Source of the DNA: Sitta carolinensis
Taxonomy: Eukaryota > Chordata > Aves > Passeriformes > Sittidae
Direction: 5' to 3'
NCBI GenBank assembly: GCA_032173965.1
Contig: CM063284.1
Span: 63,858,863 to 63,922,862 of the forward strand
Length of the DNA stretch: 64,000 bases
Part shown: positions 28,276 to 40,900 of the stretch, piece by piece
Layout of the letters: each line of letters opens with the position of its first letter
Numbering within the stretch: the stretch's first letter is position 1
The notes under the pieces: model-generated
Database searches by the model: none
What the model was told of the DNA's origin: nothing
Seen by the model: only the letters and a program-made list of their open reading frames with translations
Position numbers and translations under genes: made by a program

Positions 28276-29193
28276 AACGATGCTGCGAGCATCAGCCAGA
28301 GGGGGCTGTGAGAGTGTGTTGTGAGATGCAACAGCCTTGAAGGGCTGAGGCTGCCGACTGTGCTAGAGGCTTTTCTCGCTTGCGTAAACCATTTCTTGAA
28401 ATAATAATGCCTAAAATAGTGCAGCAAGTCTTCAGGTTCCTTGCTTTTTTATGCATGCAGAATTAGGCAGCCAGGATTAGAGATGTACATCTGCATGCTG
28501 GCTGGCTATTAGTGCTGGACACCTGAGTTTAAGACTGTGTGCAAAAGCAGCCGGATCCTGGTGCCACCAAACTCATGGAGATGGTGCTGTCTGTTCAATC
28601 CCCAAGCAGCTTGTTAGCAGGGTCCCTGTCACTCAGCGTTTTCTTACTCGGGTAGATGTTCATGGTAAAGAAAGGGGCCAGACTTCTTGGGATAATGCAC
28701 TTGATGGTGATAAAAATGTTTCCATAGAGCCTTACAGCAAAACAAAAATTGCTGCCCTTTATCTGATGTGCACACATTTCATACTTGCAATATGTCTAAA
28801 GTGATTTTATGACTAAATCCTGGGAAAAATGCAAAGAATGCTTGGCTAGAGGCATACTTTTCCAGTAAAAACACAACATGGCTTATTAACTTCGGCACTT
28901 AGAGAAGGCTATTCAACATGAAGTGCATTTTTTTTTTAGCTCAAGACTGAAAACATGTGTTCAGATATACGTTTGCTTTGGCTTCAGGCACCAATTTGAC
29001 TGACTACATTAGAGGGGTCTCCAAACCCTTTTAGTGTACACTAGCTTTAGTACAAACGAAGTGGTATTCTATTAAACGTGCCGGGGTACTGCAGCTGAAG
29101 GCAAGGTTAAAACCTCCTGACTTTTTCAGAATATATTAAGCAGAAATAATGGAAACAAAAAGCTCCATTAGGTACCTCGTTAAGATTTTTGTA

Positions 29194-29224
29194 GTTGCTG
29201 ATCAGCAACCTTGTTATGGCAACA
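29194..29224. promoter_or_regulatory. 16-bp perfect palindrome plus adjacent RFX-like site
   Basis: GTTGCTGATCAGCAAC (29194-29209) is a perfect palindrome. Its inner TGCTGA/TCAGCA halves resemble a Maf-type half-site pair, and its outer GTTGC/GCAAC halves resemble X-box (RFX) half-sites. TTGTTATGGCAACA follows at 29211-29224 and resembles the X-box form GTTRCCATGGCAAC with one side shortened. Two such sites one base apart suggest a regulatory element. This is motif resemblance only. Confidence 0.4.
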
Positions 29225-32200
29225 CTTTTCAAAGTCACTGCAAGAAATGTTAATTGTGGCAATGGCGGGTGGGGACAGTGCACAATGAACTGCAGGAGCA
29301 GTACTATTAGTGTTACCGTGAGAACAGATTATGCCATTTCCATTCTATCTTTGAATTCTGGTGGGTGTAGGGTGATGTGACTCTGAGTGATGTCAGATTA
29401 CCCAGCCTACATTTTTCTTGGAAAGAAGCTCCTTCCTCCACTTCTCTAGCAGGAGGGCTTGTAAATACTGTGCTTAGGAAATCTCAGCTTCATCAGAATC
29501 TGAAATGATCCCTGAACTATCTGGAATTTTTTTAGTTGGACCGCTGGAAGGTGTACACTTATTGAATATATGGGAATACCAGAACATGATCACTTGGGCT
29601 TGTAAAATGGTGAGAACTGATATCAAGGAGTAGTTTTCTGCACTAATCCCTAGCAAACAGGACTTCACTCTCCCCAGTGTGGGCTGAAATCCAGACGATC
29701 TCAACCATATTCGTAAGCGGTCAAAATGTCACTCCTCTTCTCCCCCATTAAAAAAACTAACTGTAAAAGCTTTTGTCTCGAATCTGCAGCTAACAAACCG
29801 GCAACTCTGCACAAAGGGGAAGAGTGCAACTCAGTCCAACACGCCTGATGGGTACTCTATCTCCACAGAGGGCAACTACAACTCATGCAACTGGCTAGAA
29901 TACAACCTGGCAGGAAATGCAATCAAACACTGGAGTTTGCTGTGAATTTGCACACCTCTGCTCCCTGCTCCCTTCCCCAGCATCCCCGAAAGGCCGTGCA
30001 GCAGAGGGGTGCCCAGGGACACACCACCGTGCACAGCAGCACCAGGCACTAACAAACCCCCGGTGGTGCAGCAGGCAGATGTCTCCCAGACGGCTCTGCT
30101 AAACGCAGAAAGAGCGAGCAAAGTTCCTCCCTCCCTGCTCCAACACATGCACAGAGGCTGCAGGACAGGCGGCCAAGCCATGAGGATTACTCAGTTTACA
30201 TTCGAGCCAAAGATAAATGATTTTAAACTTCAGCCAGGGGTAAAACATGCTCCCTCCTTTTCAATCCTGAGGCGCTTTTCCCAATCACGTGCGTAGGTCA
30301 TGCTGGCACTGGCTCTCTTCAACCAGATGATTTTTTTTTTTTCTCCTATCAGGGGCTGCAGACTGTGCAGATTGGGACAGATTGTTTATTACTCTTTTTT
30401 GTTGTGCTGCCACAGGTGGGGAGCCAGAGATGCTGGTCTGGTTCAGTCGGTTACAATATACCAAAAGCCTGACTTTTTTACTCACTTTGGAAGCACACAG
30501 GAAGGTGGGCATGCTCCCTGCCCTTCCCCTTCCTTACTGGAAAGCAGCTCCAGAAACACTCAAACAAGTAAAAACCACTTGGAACAGACCCAGAATCAAG
30601 CCTAGAAAGAAACAGACATCAAATTCCACTGAGTTCTGATGTTGCTGAATTCAGGCAGGATTAAGCTGGGATGAGCTACACATACCATCTCCTTTTCTGT
30701 GAAAATCACTTGCACAACACTACTCTCCCCTTCATACTGCATCAAACAAGCTCCTAGTGGTGCTAAAAGGGGAGATCTACTGATGCCACAGCTACAAGTG
30801 GTACCTACAATAATCATTTCACCTTCAGCTTTTTAAATGCTTGAAAAAGCCCCCTCTCATATGTTCAGAAGCATGTTTCTTTTCTGAAGTAAACACAGGA
30901 ACTGAATTATTCTTTTTCCTACAGAAAAATATGATGCAAGGGTTTTTAACTTTTTCACTGGGTTAAGGCAAAAAGAAAAATACAAGAAAAACACATCTGA
31001 AATCCACAAATTTGAAGCTTTCTATTTTAACATCTTTTCAACATGAACCAAAGCTTTAAAAATTAACTCTGAAACTTGCTGAAAAAGATAAAAACAAAAA
31101 GTAATTCTCAAGTTTGACCATACTTACCACACACGTACACTCTTACATAAGACCACATGCAAACTTTCCTATTAGAAAAGTCATTCCTACAAGAAAAGAA
31201 GTCTTTCCCCAGGTGTGCACAGAAATCCCAGTTACACTACTGGAAGGTGGAAGGATGGAGACACCAGTGAGAGCAGTCTTCAGTACACACCTGTGTCAGG
31301 AAACACTGAAGAACTCCTCAGCTCATCTCACAAATGTGAATACTTGAATGTGATGACAATAAAAGTAGCACCGCTTTGAGGCGAGTCTGCTGGTAATTAC
31401 AGATGGGTTAGTATGTGCACATGTAAAAGGCAAAGACTGTTTCTCATATACAGAGATGTGTTTTTCTTCACCTTGAGGCTGGTGTGCAGGGTTCTCCCTC
31501 CACTGCACAATTCTACCCCTGATGATCATCCCTTGGCTCTTCCTGCTTCTGCCTGATTCTCCTGCAACCTTTCAGTGCCTGCTCTTACTCCTGAAATACA
31601 CTTACCACTGAGCCATTTATATCTCATCCAAGATGCTTGTCTCACACTTGGCACACCTGATGAGCCCTAAAGGGAGCTGCTGCCATGTGAGGCTGATTTG
31701 CTCTACACTTAGTGCCACCTCATCCGTATCAGTGTCCCATTTACCTTTACCGTTACAACCCAGACCCACTGATGTGCTGCCCACAAATGTCAGGACAAGC
31801 TGTGAGTTGTCTGTTGTTCACTTCCTCTGCCTCTCAGATCTGCGAGGGAATCTCTGAATATTCTGCTGACCTGCCGAAATTTTTCTGGTGCTTCTTAATT
31901 TTTGTGTGCTTACCCAGATCTATAAACCAATCCCTTGCACACTGTGGTTTGTTAACAAGACATAAGCAATTTTTCTCCAAGCATCTTTCTCTCTCCTTTG
32001 TTGTTATCCATTTTAACTAACTTTCAGCTGAGAAGAATGTCAGACTGACTACTCTGGAGACCAAGGTATTTCAGAGAGAGGAGCCAAGCACAACTCCGCT
32101 CCTCTATGAAAAGTTAAAGGCTAGCTCCTATCCTCTTCAAAACTGCATCTTCCTTCAGTCTGCCTTAGTTGCTGAAAAATCCCTGTTAACCAAACTGATG

Positions 32201-32986
32201 TACTGCTGGGCAGGTACAAGATCCAACCTGTCCACACAAATCCCTTTGAAGGGCAGGACTCAAATCCCTAGATCAAGCAGGATGAGTTACACTGGTAAAG
32301 AGGCTGCTCTCTACTTCTGTACAGTCCTGTACCTCCATGGACGATAAACAGAGGCAGTCCTAGACAATGTGCCTGTGTAGAAAGGCTTCAGCAGAGAGCC
32401 ACAGGGAGCCGGAAAACACAAACTCCTCTGCTGCTGGGCAGGGCCAAGTGAAGCCTTCCCACCAGTCAGTCCGAGCAGACACACCAGCAAAATGTCCCTG
32501 GCTGAATTGTGCCCACGCAGCCAAGACAGCTGGTGAGAGTGAGCATCTCACTTCTCACTCCCCCTCTGGGGGAGGACAAGACTCTCTGTTTAGCCATTGA
32601 AGGGAAAAAAAAATCAGAATCCTGGCCTTCCAGTTCCACTATCAGCAATGCTGAAATCCTCATCTAATTCCATAGGAAGAAGTAAGAGGTACCAGAAGAG
32701 CAAGAAGAGCAGCAGTAACAGGTAGCTACTACTCCACAACCCTTCAAAACTACTCTTTCCAGTTAAATGATTTCTCCACCTGAGAAATTAGTTTCATTGA
32801 GCAAACAAAAGTCTTGTCATACCCTAAACAATTCACTCATTCGGAGGCAAATAGGTTGGCTTCCAAAGACAAAGTTAAGCATGAGCCACAGAAACGGCTG
32901 CCGAGGAAGGCAGCGGTGCAGTTGAGTCATTAGGTTAAACTTAGTACACCAAAGCATGGGGAAGACAGACATTTCATAGAATATTC
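29225..32986. other. unassigned non-coding sequence
   Basis: A splice-bounded 59-base open segment (minus, 31128-31186; acceptor TTCTTTTCTTGTAG, donor GTG|GTAAGT) is noted but not claimed. No repeats are recognised up to the LTR. Confidence 0.65.
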
Positions 32987-33571
32987 TGCTGTGGTTTAAC
33001 TTCAGCTGGCAACTAAGCATCAGAGCTGCTCGCTCTCTTTCCTCCAGTGGGATAGGGGAGAAAATTGGAAGGAAAAAAGTGAGAAAACTCGTAGGTTGAG
33101 ATAAAGACAGCTTAACAGGTAAAGCAAAAGCCATACACACAAGCCAAGTGAAACAAGTAATTAATTCACCACTTCCCATCAGCAGGTATGTGTTCAGCCA
33201 GGAAAGCAGGGTTCCATCATACATAATGGTGTGACTTGGAAAGACAAATGCCATCACCCTGAATGTCCCTCTCTTCCTCCTTCTTCCCCCAGCTTTATAC
33301 ACTGAGCATGATGTTATATGGTCTGGAACATCCCTTGGATCAGCTGGGTTTGCTCTCCTGGCTGTGTCACCTGCCAGCTCCTTGTGCACCCCCAGCCCAC
33401 TGCTGGTGGGGTGGTGTGAGGAGCAGAAAAGGCCCTGACACAGTGCAAGCCCTGGTCAGGAATAATGAAAACATTCCTGTGTAACCAACCCTGCATTCAG
33501 CACAAATCCCAAACACAGCTTCGTATGAGCCTCTGTGAAGAAATTTAACTCTCCCAGCCAAAACCAGCACA
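32987..33571 (-). mobile_element. solo LTR of an avian endogenous retrovirus
   Basis: This is a single long terminal repeat left after loss of the retroviral body. Read on the minus strand it runs from TG at 33571 to CA at 32987. The + strand begins TGCTGTGGTTTAAC and ends AAACCAGCACA, as in a common bird LTR family of the TguLTR5-like type (recalled, not searched). On the minus strand a TATA-type promoter motif (GTATAAAG) lies at 33293-33300. The stretch corresponding to the family's polyadenylation region, near 33100-33120, is eroded. No gag, pol or env sequence and no second LTR lie within the window. The flanks (ATATTC before, ATGCTT after) do not form a clear target-site duplication, so the insertion is old or its ends are slightly misplaced. 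The long minus-strand open frame at 32817-33389 overlaps it and is not a gene. The LTR could still act as a weak promoter. Confidence 0.85.
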
Positions 33572-35489
33572 ATGCTTCTGAGAGCTATCTGTAATGACAG
33601 ACAGGAACATTTAGAAAATGTCTCAGAATCTGAGTCCAGCAGGTCTGCTTACAGAAAAGCTCAAGGACATTTCTGTTGAATTCTACAGGACTCAGCAGAA
33701 ACACAGCTCCTGTGTCTATCATTCTTTACCACTGTTGTGATTCAGCGGCTTCTTGATTGTAAAATGAAATTAAAAAACAAATAAAAGGCAAAGAACACCT
33801 CACAAATATAGCCAAGAATCACTCCTTTCCTTGCAGATCTCAAGCATGGCCTCTAATTCAAAAGGTTCACAACCATTTTAAATCATCTTTGTTTTCTACA
33901 AGCATATATTTAGGAAAATACAATGCTGTCTGAGAGATGACCCCAACTGCTCCTTTGAAACAGGCTTACAAACAATGAAAACAACAAAAGCACATTAACA
34001 AGCAGAAGCATGGTTCATTATTTGCAGGCATTACTCATAGTTGACAAATGCCGATAAAAAAATTAGTAAATCAGGCAACCAAAGCCCACTGTATTACTAA
34101 GTGACAAAATAAACCTTGAAAACCCTGATCTGCAGGCAAACCCTATTTTGGGTTGCTGAAAGCCGCCAGCTAGCCAGCAGCAGCAGATAATGTGCACAGG
34201 GAACAACTGCTACACCAGTTCGCCACCATCACACAAATTTATTAAATATAGTCCATATAAGCCATTTAATATAGGAGAAATAAAGTAATTTTAACAGAAT
34301 ATAGTTTTCAGGATCAGTACTTCCTGCTAAAGAAAATAAATGTTTTGACAACACCTTGATATATATTTCTGTCTTGCACCCCATCCGTGTCCTGGTATTT
34401 ACTGGCAGCAAGAAATCATTAACTTTGTTTTTCTGAGACTTGGAAAAGTACAAAACCCAGCTGTAGCATCTAAACCTGTACGAAGCCACACAAACCCTCT
34501 TCCTCACTCGAGAAGCTCTTGGAGAAAGGAAACACAGCACTGAAACACCAGGAAGCTGCAGATGCAAGATCCAAGCCTGGTCGACACCTCTCAGCCACAG
34601 AGATGGCTCTCTCCCTAAAACTTTGTAGCATGAACTTGAGCTGAAGGAAGTGAAAGGTTTTTCTCCTTAGATTCTCCATGGATTGGCAAAGAGAATAAAA
34701 GAATCAGCAATCCAAAATCCTGCAGAAGCCTGGGGAGGGGGAGATAAACATTTCCAAGCAATTCTTTTAAAGAGAACCTAATGTAAAGTAAAAGCTGTGA
34801 AGGATATTGTGCTGCAAATCTAACTGACAGAAAAAACTCAGTAGGGTTATTAAAAAAAAAAAAAAAATCCCTAATTTTCATCATACATATTGCAGCTTTC
34901 TAGCCATGCACTGGAAAATTCCCCTTATGGCCAAGAAAACAAGAGACATAACTATGGAGACCAAGCCCCTACATGAAGAGTGGAATTTAAGAACTTATGA
35001 CTTGCTTGGATACAGCAGAAAAGTGAATGAGTAAAACAGGCCTGTTCTGCTCAGTCATTCTCACTTGTAATGGATGTACGCAGCTTGCCAACAGCTCTTC
35101 CTCAGCCCCGGAGAACAGCCTGACAAGCCAGTTCCAAGTGAAGTATAAAAAAGTTTATCACTAGGTAGTTTTACAGTAAGGCAACTTCTGCTCTCTTTCA
35201 TTATTTTTTTGGGGTTTTGTACAACAAGCAGAAACAGTTGCAGGGCAGAAAGCTGAACAGAGAGGGATTTTTGCGTTTCCGCAAGGAAATCCCTATTCAA
35301 ATACATGCTAAAATACAGTGCTCTTAGAAAACCCCGTGTGATTTCCAGACATTGTCAGTGTTGGCACCGCCCACAGATAGCACAGGAAGGAGGGAGAGGT
35401 GCCTCAAAGGTGATGCTCAGACCCCTGTGCAACGCAGGACCTCGCCTGTGCCTTTGTACGGTGCAGATCAAATGACTCAAGTGACATGG
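33572..35489. other. unassigned non-coding sequence between LTR and CR1
   Basis: A plain A run (15 to 17 bases) lies near 34852. No provirus body follows the LTR on either side. Confidence 0.7.
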
Positions 35490-36080
35490 CTTCCATCCCT
35501 TCCCACCGGGGACTATTCCACAGTCTAAGCGATCTTACTAGATGCAAGTGTTTCAGATTTCAGCCTAAATTTTCTGCACTGAAATTTATCCCCTACTCCT
35601 AGTCATAGGACCACCCAAAACAGTTTTTCAAATTCAGGTATTTATAACCCTTCAGATGCATCACTGGTAGTTTTAACATCACTCTGTTCCTTCACCCTCT
35701 TTGTCTCTCACTCAGACAAACCGTATATATTTAATTCTTTATCTTTCTTCTCCACTCTAGTCCATTAATCACTTTTCTTGCAGCTGTCTGAATTCCCTGC
35801 AATTTGCCCAAGTCTTTCTGGTAATGAAAGAGCCACACAAATACGAACTTTGTATCTCTTGAAGTGCTGCCTGATAAAAGGCATGGAACTAATATGCACG
35901 CACACGAAAGACTCCAGACATTTTCCAAATTCATTCTTTTTATAGAAAGAGCTTAACTTCTTTCAGGCAGGAAGCAAAAGGCATTTGCCTTTTTAAGTCC
36001 CCTCACAAAGGTGGAAAAGTCACACATTGTACTTTTTTTTTGCCTGACTCCCAACTGCTTTTCACAATTGCTCATTCCAC
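35490..36080 (-). mobile_element. degraded CR1-type LINE fragment (3' part)
   Basis: The + strand reads like the antisense of an old CR1 3' region. In order it has CTATTCCACAGTCTAA (35513-35528), then TTTCAGCCTAAATTTTCTGC (near 35558-35577), the phrase ending in CCCTACTCCTAGTCATAG (near 35590-35607), then CAGACAAACCGTATATATTTAATTC (near 35714-35738), and a CAATTTGCCCAAGTCTTTCTGGTAATG stretch around 35801-35827. These phrases, in this order, are known from ancient CR1 copies in birds and other reptiles. The element is therefore on the minus strand, with its 3' end at the left. Both edges are uncertain, and the part beyond about 35990 is weakly recognisable. No intact reverse transcriptase frame remains. 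CR1 elements have no poly(A) tail, so the nearby poly(A) at 36265 is not its tail. Confidence 0.65.
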
Positions 36081-36262
36081 CTTGCAAAAGCCACGTATAT
36101 ATCAATGCCTACCTCTTCCAGCTCTTTAAGGAATCTCACATTAAAACTCTATGTTCTGGTTTTCAGAAATCATTTGTCTCACCTTCAGGAACAGTTCAGT
36201 GAGGAGAGCTGCTTAACAGCAACCTCTACCCATCCCTCACACTCTCCTTTGCCTACTTTTTG

Positions 36263-36264
<2 letters not shown>

Positions 36265-36302
<38 letters not shown>
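36265..36302 (+). repeat. poly(A) tract, 38 A
   Basis: An uninterrupted run of 38 A. No AATAAA precedes it within the usual 10-30 bases and no flanking target-site duplication is visible, so it is not shown to be a retroposon tail. It lies just right of the CR1 fragment, but CR1 does not end in poly(A). Confidence 0.95.
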
Positions 36303-36304
<2 letters not shown>

Positions 36305-36314
36305 ATATCAGGTA

Positions 36315-36336
36315 GACAGGTTACAGACAGGTTACA
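36315..36336 (+). repeat. perfect tandem duplication, 11-bp unit
   Basis: GACAGGTTACA occurs twice back to back, 13 bases after the 38-A run. It probably arose by replication slippage. Confidence 0.9.
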
Positions 36337-37700
36337 GATATGAATAGAGAAATCCAATTCAGCATTCATTTTCCTTAATTTTTAGAACTTCATGTTGCTG
36401 TTGAACAACGCAACAATGAAGAGAAGGAGTAATTTCCTTTGGGACCCAGAGTAAAACTCCTGCCACGCTGATGAGGAAGTGCACCTGTGCTCCAACAGAT
36501 ATCCTGGTTTGATTTTGGCCAAGTATATCACTGACGTCTGTGCATCTGCCACCTCCTCCCAAAATGGGCTTTTATATAGATTATATTAAAGCATTTAACC
36601 ATAAATACTTTAAAGGCTATTCAGTAACTACCAACCATTGAAGATCAACTTCCTAGCTATAGTTTGTGGCAAGATATACAATAAAGACCTTGATTTTGTT
36701 CAGAAGTGACTTCATGTGATATTAAGTTCTACTTAATTGCAGCAAGAAGAGGGAGAAAAAAAAATGGGTAAAAGAGTGCATATGACATTCAAATGAACTT
36801 TAAAATGAACATTCATTGACTGCAAGCCAAAGTCTTTGCAGATTGATGCCACTTACCTGCAGGCAAGTTCTTTCCTGTAGTATGACAACTAGAGTGAGTA
36901 TCTAGCATAAGAAGTCATTTATTTCTTGCACTTGCCTAGGGCATTTTTATAACAAAGAGTTGCAAAAAAAGAGCCAAAACCCCGAACATGCTCAAATAAC
37001 CACTGAAAACCTATTTCCCTTTTTTAGTCTATTTGTAGGCTTACACTATCCAATACACATTAAGAAGACACCCAAAACACCGTTCTACTCATGTTTTATA
37101 CCAACAAAACATGTACATGCAAATACCCTGAGCATAAAGAGAAACTCTTAAAGTCATTATGACATTATTTGTACCCTGAAGCAAGTCATAATTTGTATGC
37201 ACACTGCCAAGTACTTTCTGTCAAAGCAAAAGTAATTATTGAGAAGTATGAAAGCAGGTGTCACTTCTGGCAAGTTTTAAGATGGCTTTATATTCTCAGT
37301 TGCAATGGGATGAAAATGATGCCTAAAAAGAGCATAGCAGGCTATTACTTTACATCCAGTATATATGTGAAACATAACAGTTGCTGCCTGTACTTTTTTT
37401 TTTTTTTCTTGTCTTTGGCATTTTAATTAAAGATTCAAGCTCCTAAAAGACAAAACCTAAAAATATGTGCAAAATCAATCCCATTTTGCATAATTTCTAT
37501 TTAGTTTCATAACCAACTGTCAAGCCATCTGACCCTCATTTGCATGTGCTACAAGGCAGGCAGCCGAGCTCGCTTTCACCGCAGCGAGACACAGATTCTG
37601 TCCCGCTTACTCCCACGTACGAACCTCCGGCTTCTTGGACGAATCTCTGCCACAGCACTCCAGGACAGAGGGGACAGGATTGTTATGATTAGGGGGCCAA

Positions 37701-37957
37701 AAGCTTTCCAACTTGGGTGCCTAAATTTAACTGCCTAACTCCATCTTTAGGCATCTGAATGAGCTGCCAGTGTTTCAAAGGTGCTAGGCGCCCAGCATCT
37801 CCTACTTGTTTCTGTCAAACTTGCCAAAAAGAACATCTGCCTTTAATTAATTCTGAGAGCTGCAGGTATGCAGGACCTTTGAAAGCCATCCCACTTACTT
37901 CAGTCCCTAAATCTAAATCCAGGTGCCTACCTCTAGGCAGTCAACCTTTAAAATGCT
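37701..37957. repeat. imperfect inverted repeat, arms of about 100 bp (ancient palindromic repeat)
   Basis: The left arm (about 37701-37802) and the reverse complement of the right arm (about 37856-37957) share the same words in the same order: TGCCTA, TTTAGG/CTGAA, and TTTCAAAGGT followed by CT. The spacer is about 53 bp and the centre lies near 37829. Words such as 'gtgcctaaattta' and 'ctttgaaa' match a palindromic repeat common in turtle, crocodile and bird genomes. I recall it only by appearance and cannot name the family. It is old, with many mismatches between the arms. A transcript could fold into a long imperfect hairpin. Confidence 0.65.
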
Positions 37958-40900
37958 GAGAAAGAAAAGAAGTAGTCTTATTAAATAAATAATGTTAAAA
38001 AAAACCCCACACGCAGATAGAGGCTCAAGGCCTTTGGAGTCTTATTCCATACTTGACACATGATGTGATGTAAAAGAAAGCACACCTGATTTAGTCAGAA
38101 AGTAGTAGTTACTGCTATAGCTGGAGTATGCACATTGCTAGTAATTAACATAATTATAGTAAGAAAAGACATTTTAGGAAACTTTCTTCAAAAGCTGCTC
38201 CTCTTCCTCTGATAAGCAACCAACCAAACCAACCCCTCAAACCAGTTTTGTTTATGCTAACAGTTTAAGGAAATTGCAAATTTACTAGTGTATTTATTAT
38301 GCAAGTTTATTTTATTTTTCTTTCATTCAGCCAGACACCCACATTCTTGACAGTGTAGAACTTGAAAAGATTTCTTTTTTATTTAAAAACTGCAAACAGA
38401 AGAAAAATACAGGCTACCACCTGCCTCTGCAAATCCTTCACATGTGCATTTGTGCATCTGAGCACAAAGTAAGCGACTATCCTGTTAAGAATAATATTCA
38501 AACATGGCAGCAATATTCCACCCTACAAAAGGGCACTGATTCAAAAGGCAACATGACAACACATGTCTGCATGTGCATAAAATGCTGCTCTGCATCAGGG
38601 ACCAGGAATGCTTTGCTGTAAGACCAAGAGATGTTCTCCCTGAGGCTGATCAGAGAAGTTCCTGGCTCCAGAACAGAGTGCTGTTTGGACAGAGTGAAGA
38701 CACTCACTGCTCTTGGGCTGTCCTGTTTCTATTCAGGACATTCCAGGTAAGGTGTACACATATGTGTGCCTTCCTTATGAGAATGTAGGATCACATCTTT
38801 GGATTAGAAAAAAAATTGCATAAACCAGGTCTACAATACATACACACCATACAGTTAGTGAGTACCTGTAAGGGGGAAAGGCTCATACTGCCACATCTGA
38901 ATCCACAGAGTTTCAGACACTTTATTATATTCTGAACTGAACTACCAAAGGCAAAAAATCCTCAGAAGAAAGAAAAAAAATCATCATTATTACTGCTGTT
39001 ATTAGTATTTTATTTTCTAAAAAAACCCCTCAAATTCCAAGCAGGTTCAATCTCTAGGTAGGAAGGGAAGAGGGAAGGAAATATGTCTGGGGAAATACAT
39101 TCATGAAAGTTCTACATGAGCCTCATGTAACTACAAGGGATGGGACAGTACTTCACAAAGGTCTAGTTTGTGTCACTCCCAGGATGACACCTAGCCCAGC
39201 TCTGCTTCCAGCATCCTGAAGAAACTGCAATTTGCTGTTACCATTGCTGCCACTTCAAAACTTCTCCCCCAGTGACCATGTGGGCCACCACCTCTCTGTC
39301 ACACCTCACTTCCAGAGCTGGTGCTGACCCAGATCTCAGTGTGCAAGCTTTTCACAACTGGGATGGCACCGGAGGATTTTATTCCATCAATCTTCAGTTT
39401 GCAAACACTGTTCCCAAATCATAGGCACAGGCATGCAGGCATTCGCCACCTCCTCCTCACCCACAGGAGCCCCAGCAGACTGCAGCCAAGCTTGCTTTGT
39501 GGCTGTGCCATGGCAGGCTAATCCCCACACCTGCTCCAGCGCCCGTTGAAAATGAGTTTTTAATCTTTACAGACTGGCAGCTGTTCCCCCCACCCATCAA
39601 CTGCAGCCACATCTTGCTGCCACTCTCATCAAGGCAGGGGAGAAAAGCCAGAACTGCTGCCCAGCCACTGCCACCGGGTGGGGCCGCAGAGAAACCTGAC
39701 CTGGTGAAGCAGCCACAGCCTTCGAGCTCCAGCAGCACACCAAGGAGATGCTCCTCCTATGCCTCCTCGTGCCATGTCTTGGCTCCTCTCATTGTGCACG
39801 CAGGAGTGGGAGCTGGCTACAAAGTCTATCTACCACGTTCCCTCTACACGCTGCGACAGGATCTGCCTGCACTCCCACCCTGCCCTCCCCGCAGCACGAA
39901 TGACCGGCCAGAAGTGTCAAGGGGCTAAAGGGTGGTGAGGGCTAAGAGAGTCTGGTCTTTCTCTGATACATCGAGTAGCTGCTGGACATGAGGCACATGG
40001 GAGATTTGTGCCTGGGATGATGTCAGCCCAAGTGTGGAGAGGAGACTCCATCTCACCACCAGGGATGCCTCCTTCCCTTGCTTCAGTCTGGACCTAGAAC
40101 TACAGCTCTTATGCTTTGTGGGATAGCAGTACAGCACAATTACATACTCTGCAGACTTACCAAATAAACTCTTTATGGGCACGAACACATGTCGAACAAA
40201 GGGTTGTGGGTGGCCCGCCTTGCTCAGGAGGAGGCAGCTGAGGTGCTGGCCAGGTGCTCTGTGCCCTGACTCATCTCCACCACCGAGAGCCAGCTCCCTA
40301 CTCCATGCAGTGCTCCTTACGGCTCTGCAGCCCTCAGTGCAGCTCTGCCCGAGAGACCAGCCAAGGGGCCGGCAGTGCCCACCTGGGTGAACTTCAAGGA
40401 GAAAGCTGCTTTGGATTCACACAGGAAGGCAGGAGAGCAGCTAGCTACACACACCCTGCTCCTCCCATGGCTCCCACAGGCTCCAGGAGCTGGCCTGAAA
40501 ATAGCTCACTACTCATTTTTCTTTGATTTTCCCAAACTGAGGAAACAGAAAGAGCAGCCAAGCAATAGGAAGAACCAGAGAAAGTCATCACATATTTATT
40601 TGTCATAAATTATGCTTAGGATTGCAATAGGCCCAACAAGCTATCACTCATCAAAGCAGATTTCCGCTGTGTGTCACAGCATTGCACTACACTTCAACAG
40701 AAGCGTTAACTGGACAAAGGAAGGAGAGGGGTCTCTGCTGCTCCTCCCCATCAACCCCTCTCCAATTTCATCATTCTTGTCACATTGTCTCTTAGATTGT
40801 CTCTTGGAAAGGGAAATATTTTTTTAATGCGCAGGACAGGATCATACTTTACGACTAAACAGGAAAACCCATACCCAACACAAATGTGATTCTGGTAAGA

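Larger units (their letters stand above)
22975..29190. other. unassigned non-coding sequence
   Basis: AT-rich unique sequence without a recognisable gene or mobile element. The minus-strand 145-codon frame at 27990-28427 has no supporting context. Confidence 0.7.

Noticed and set aside
32817..33389. 190-codon minus-strand open frame
   Set aside because: Most of it lies inside the solo LTR and it has no resemblance to a retroviral protein or host gene. It is a chance frame in repeat DNA.
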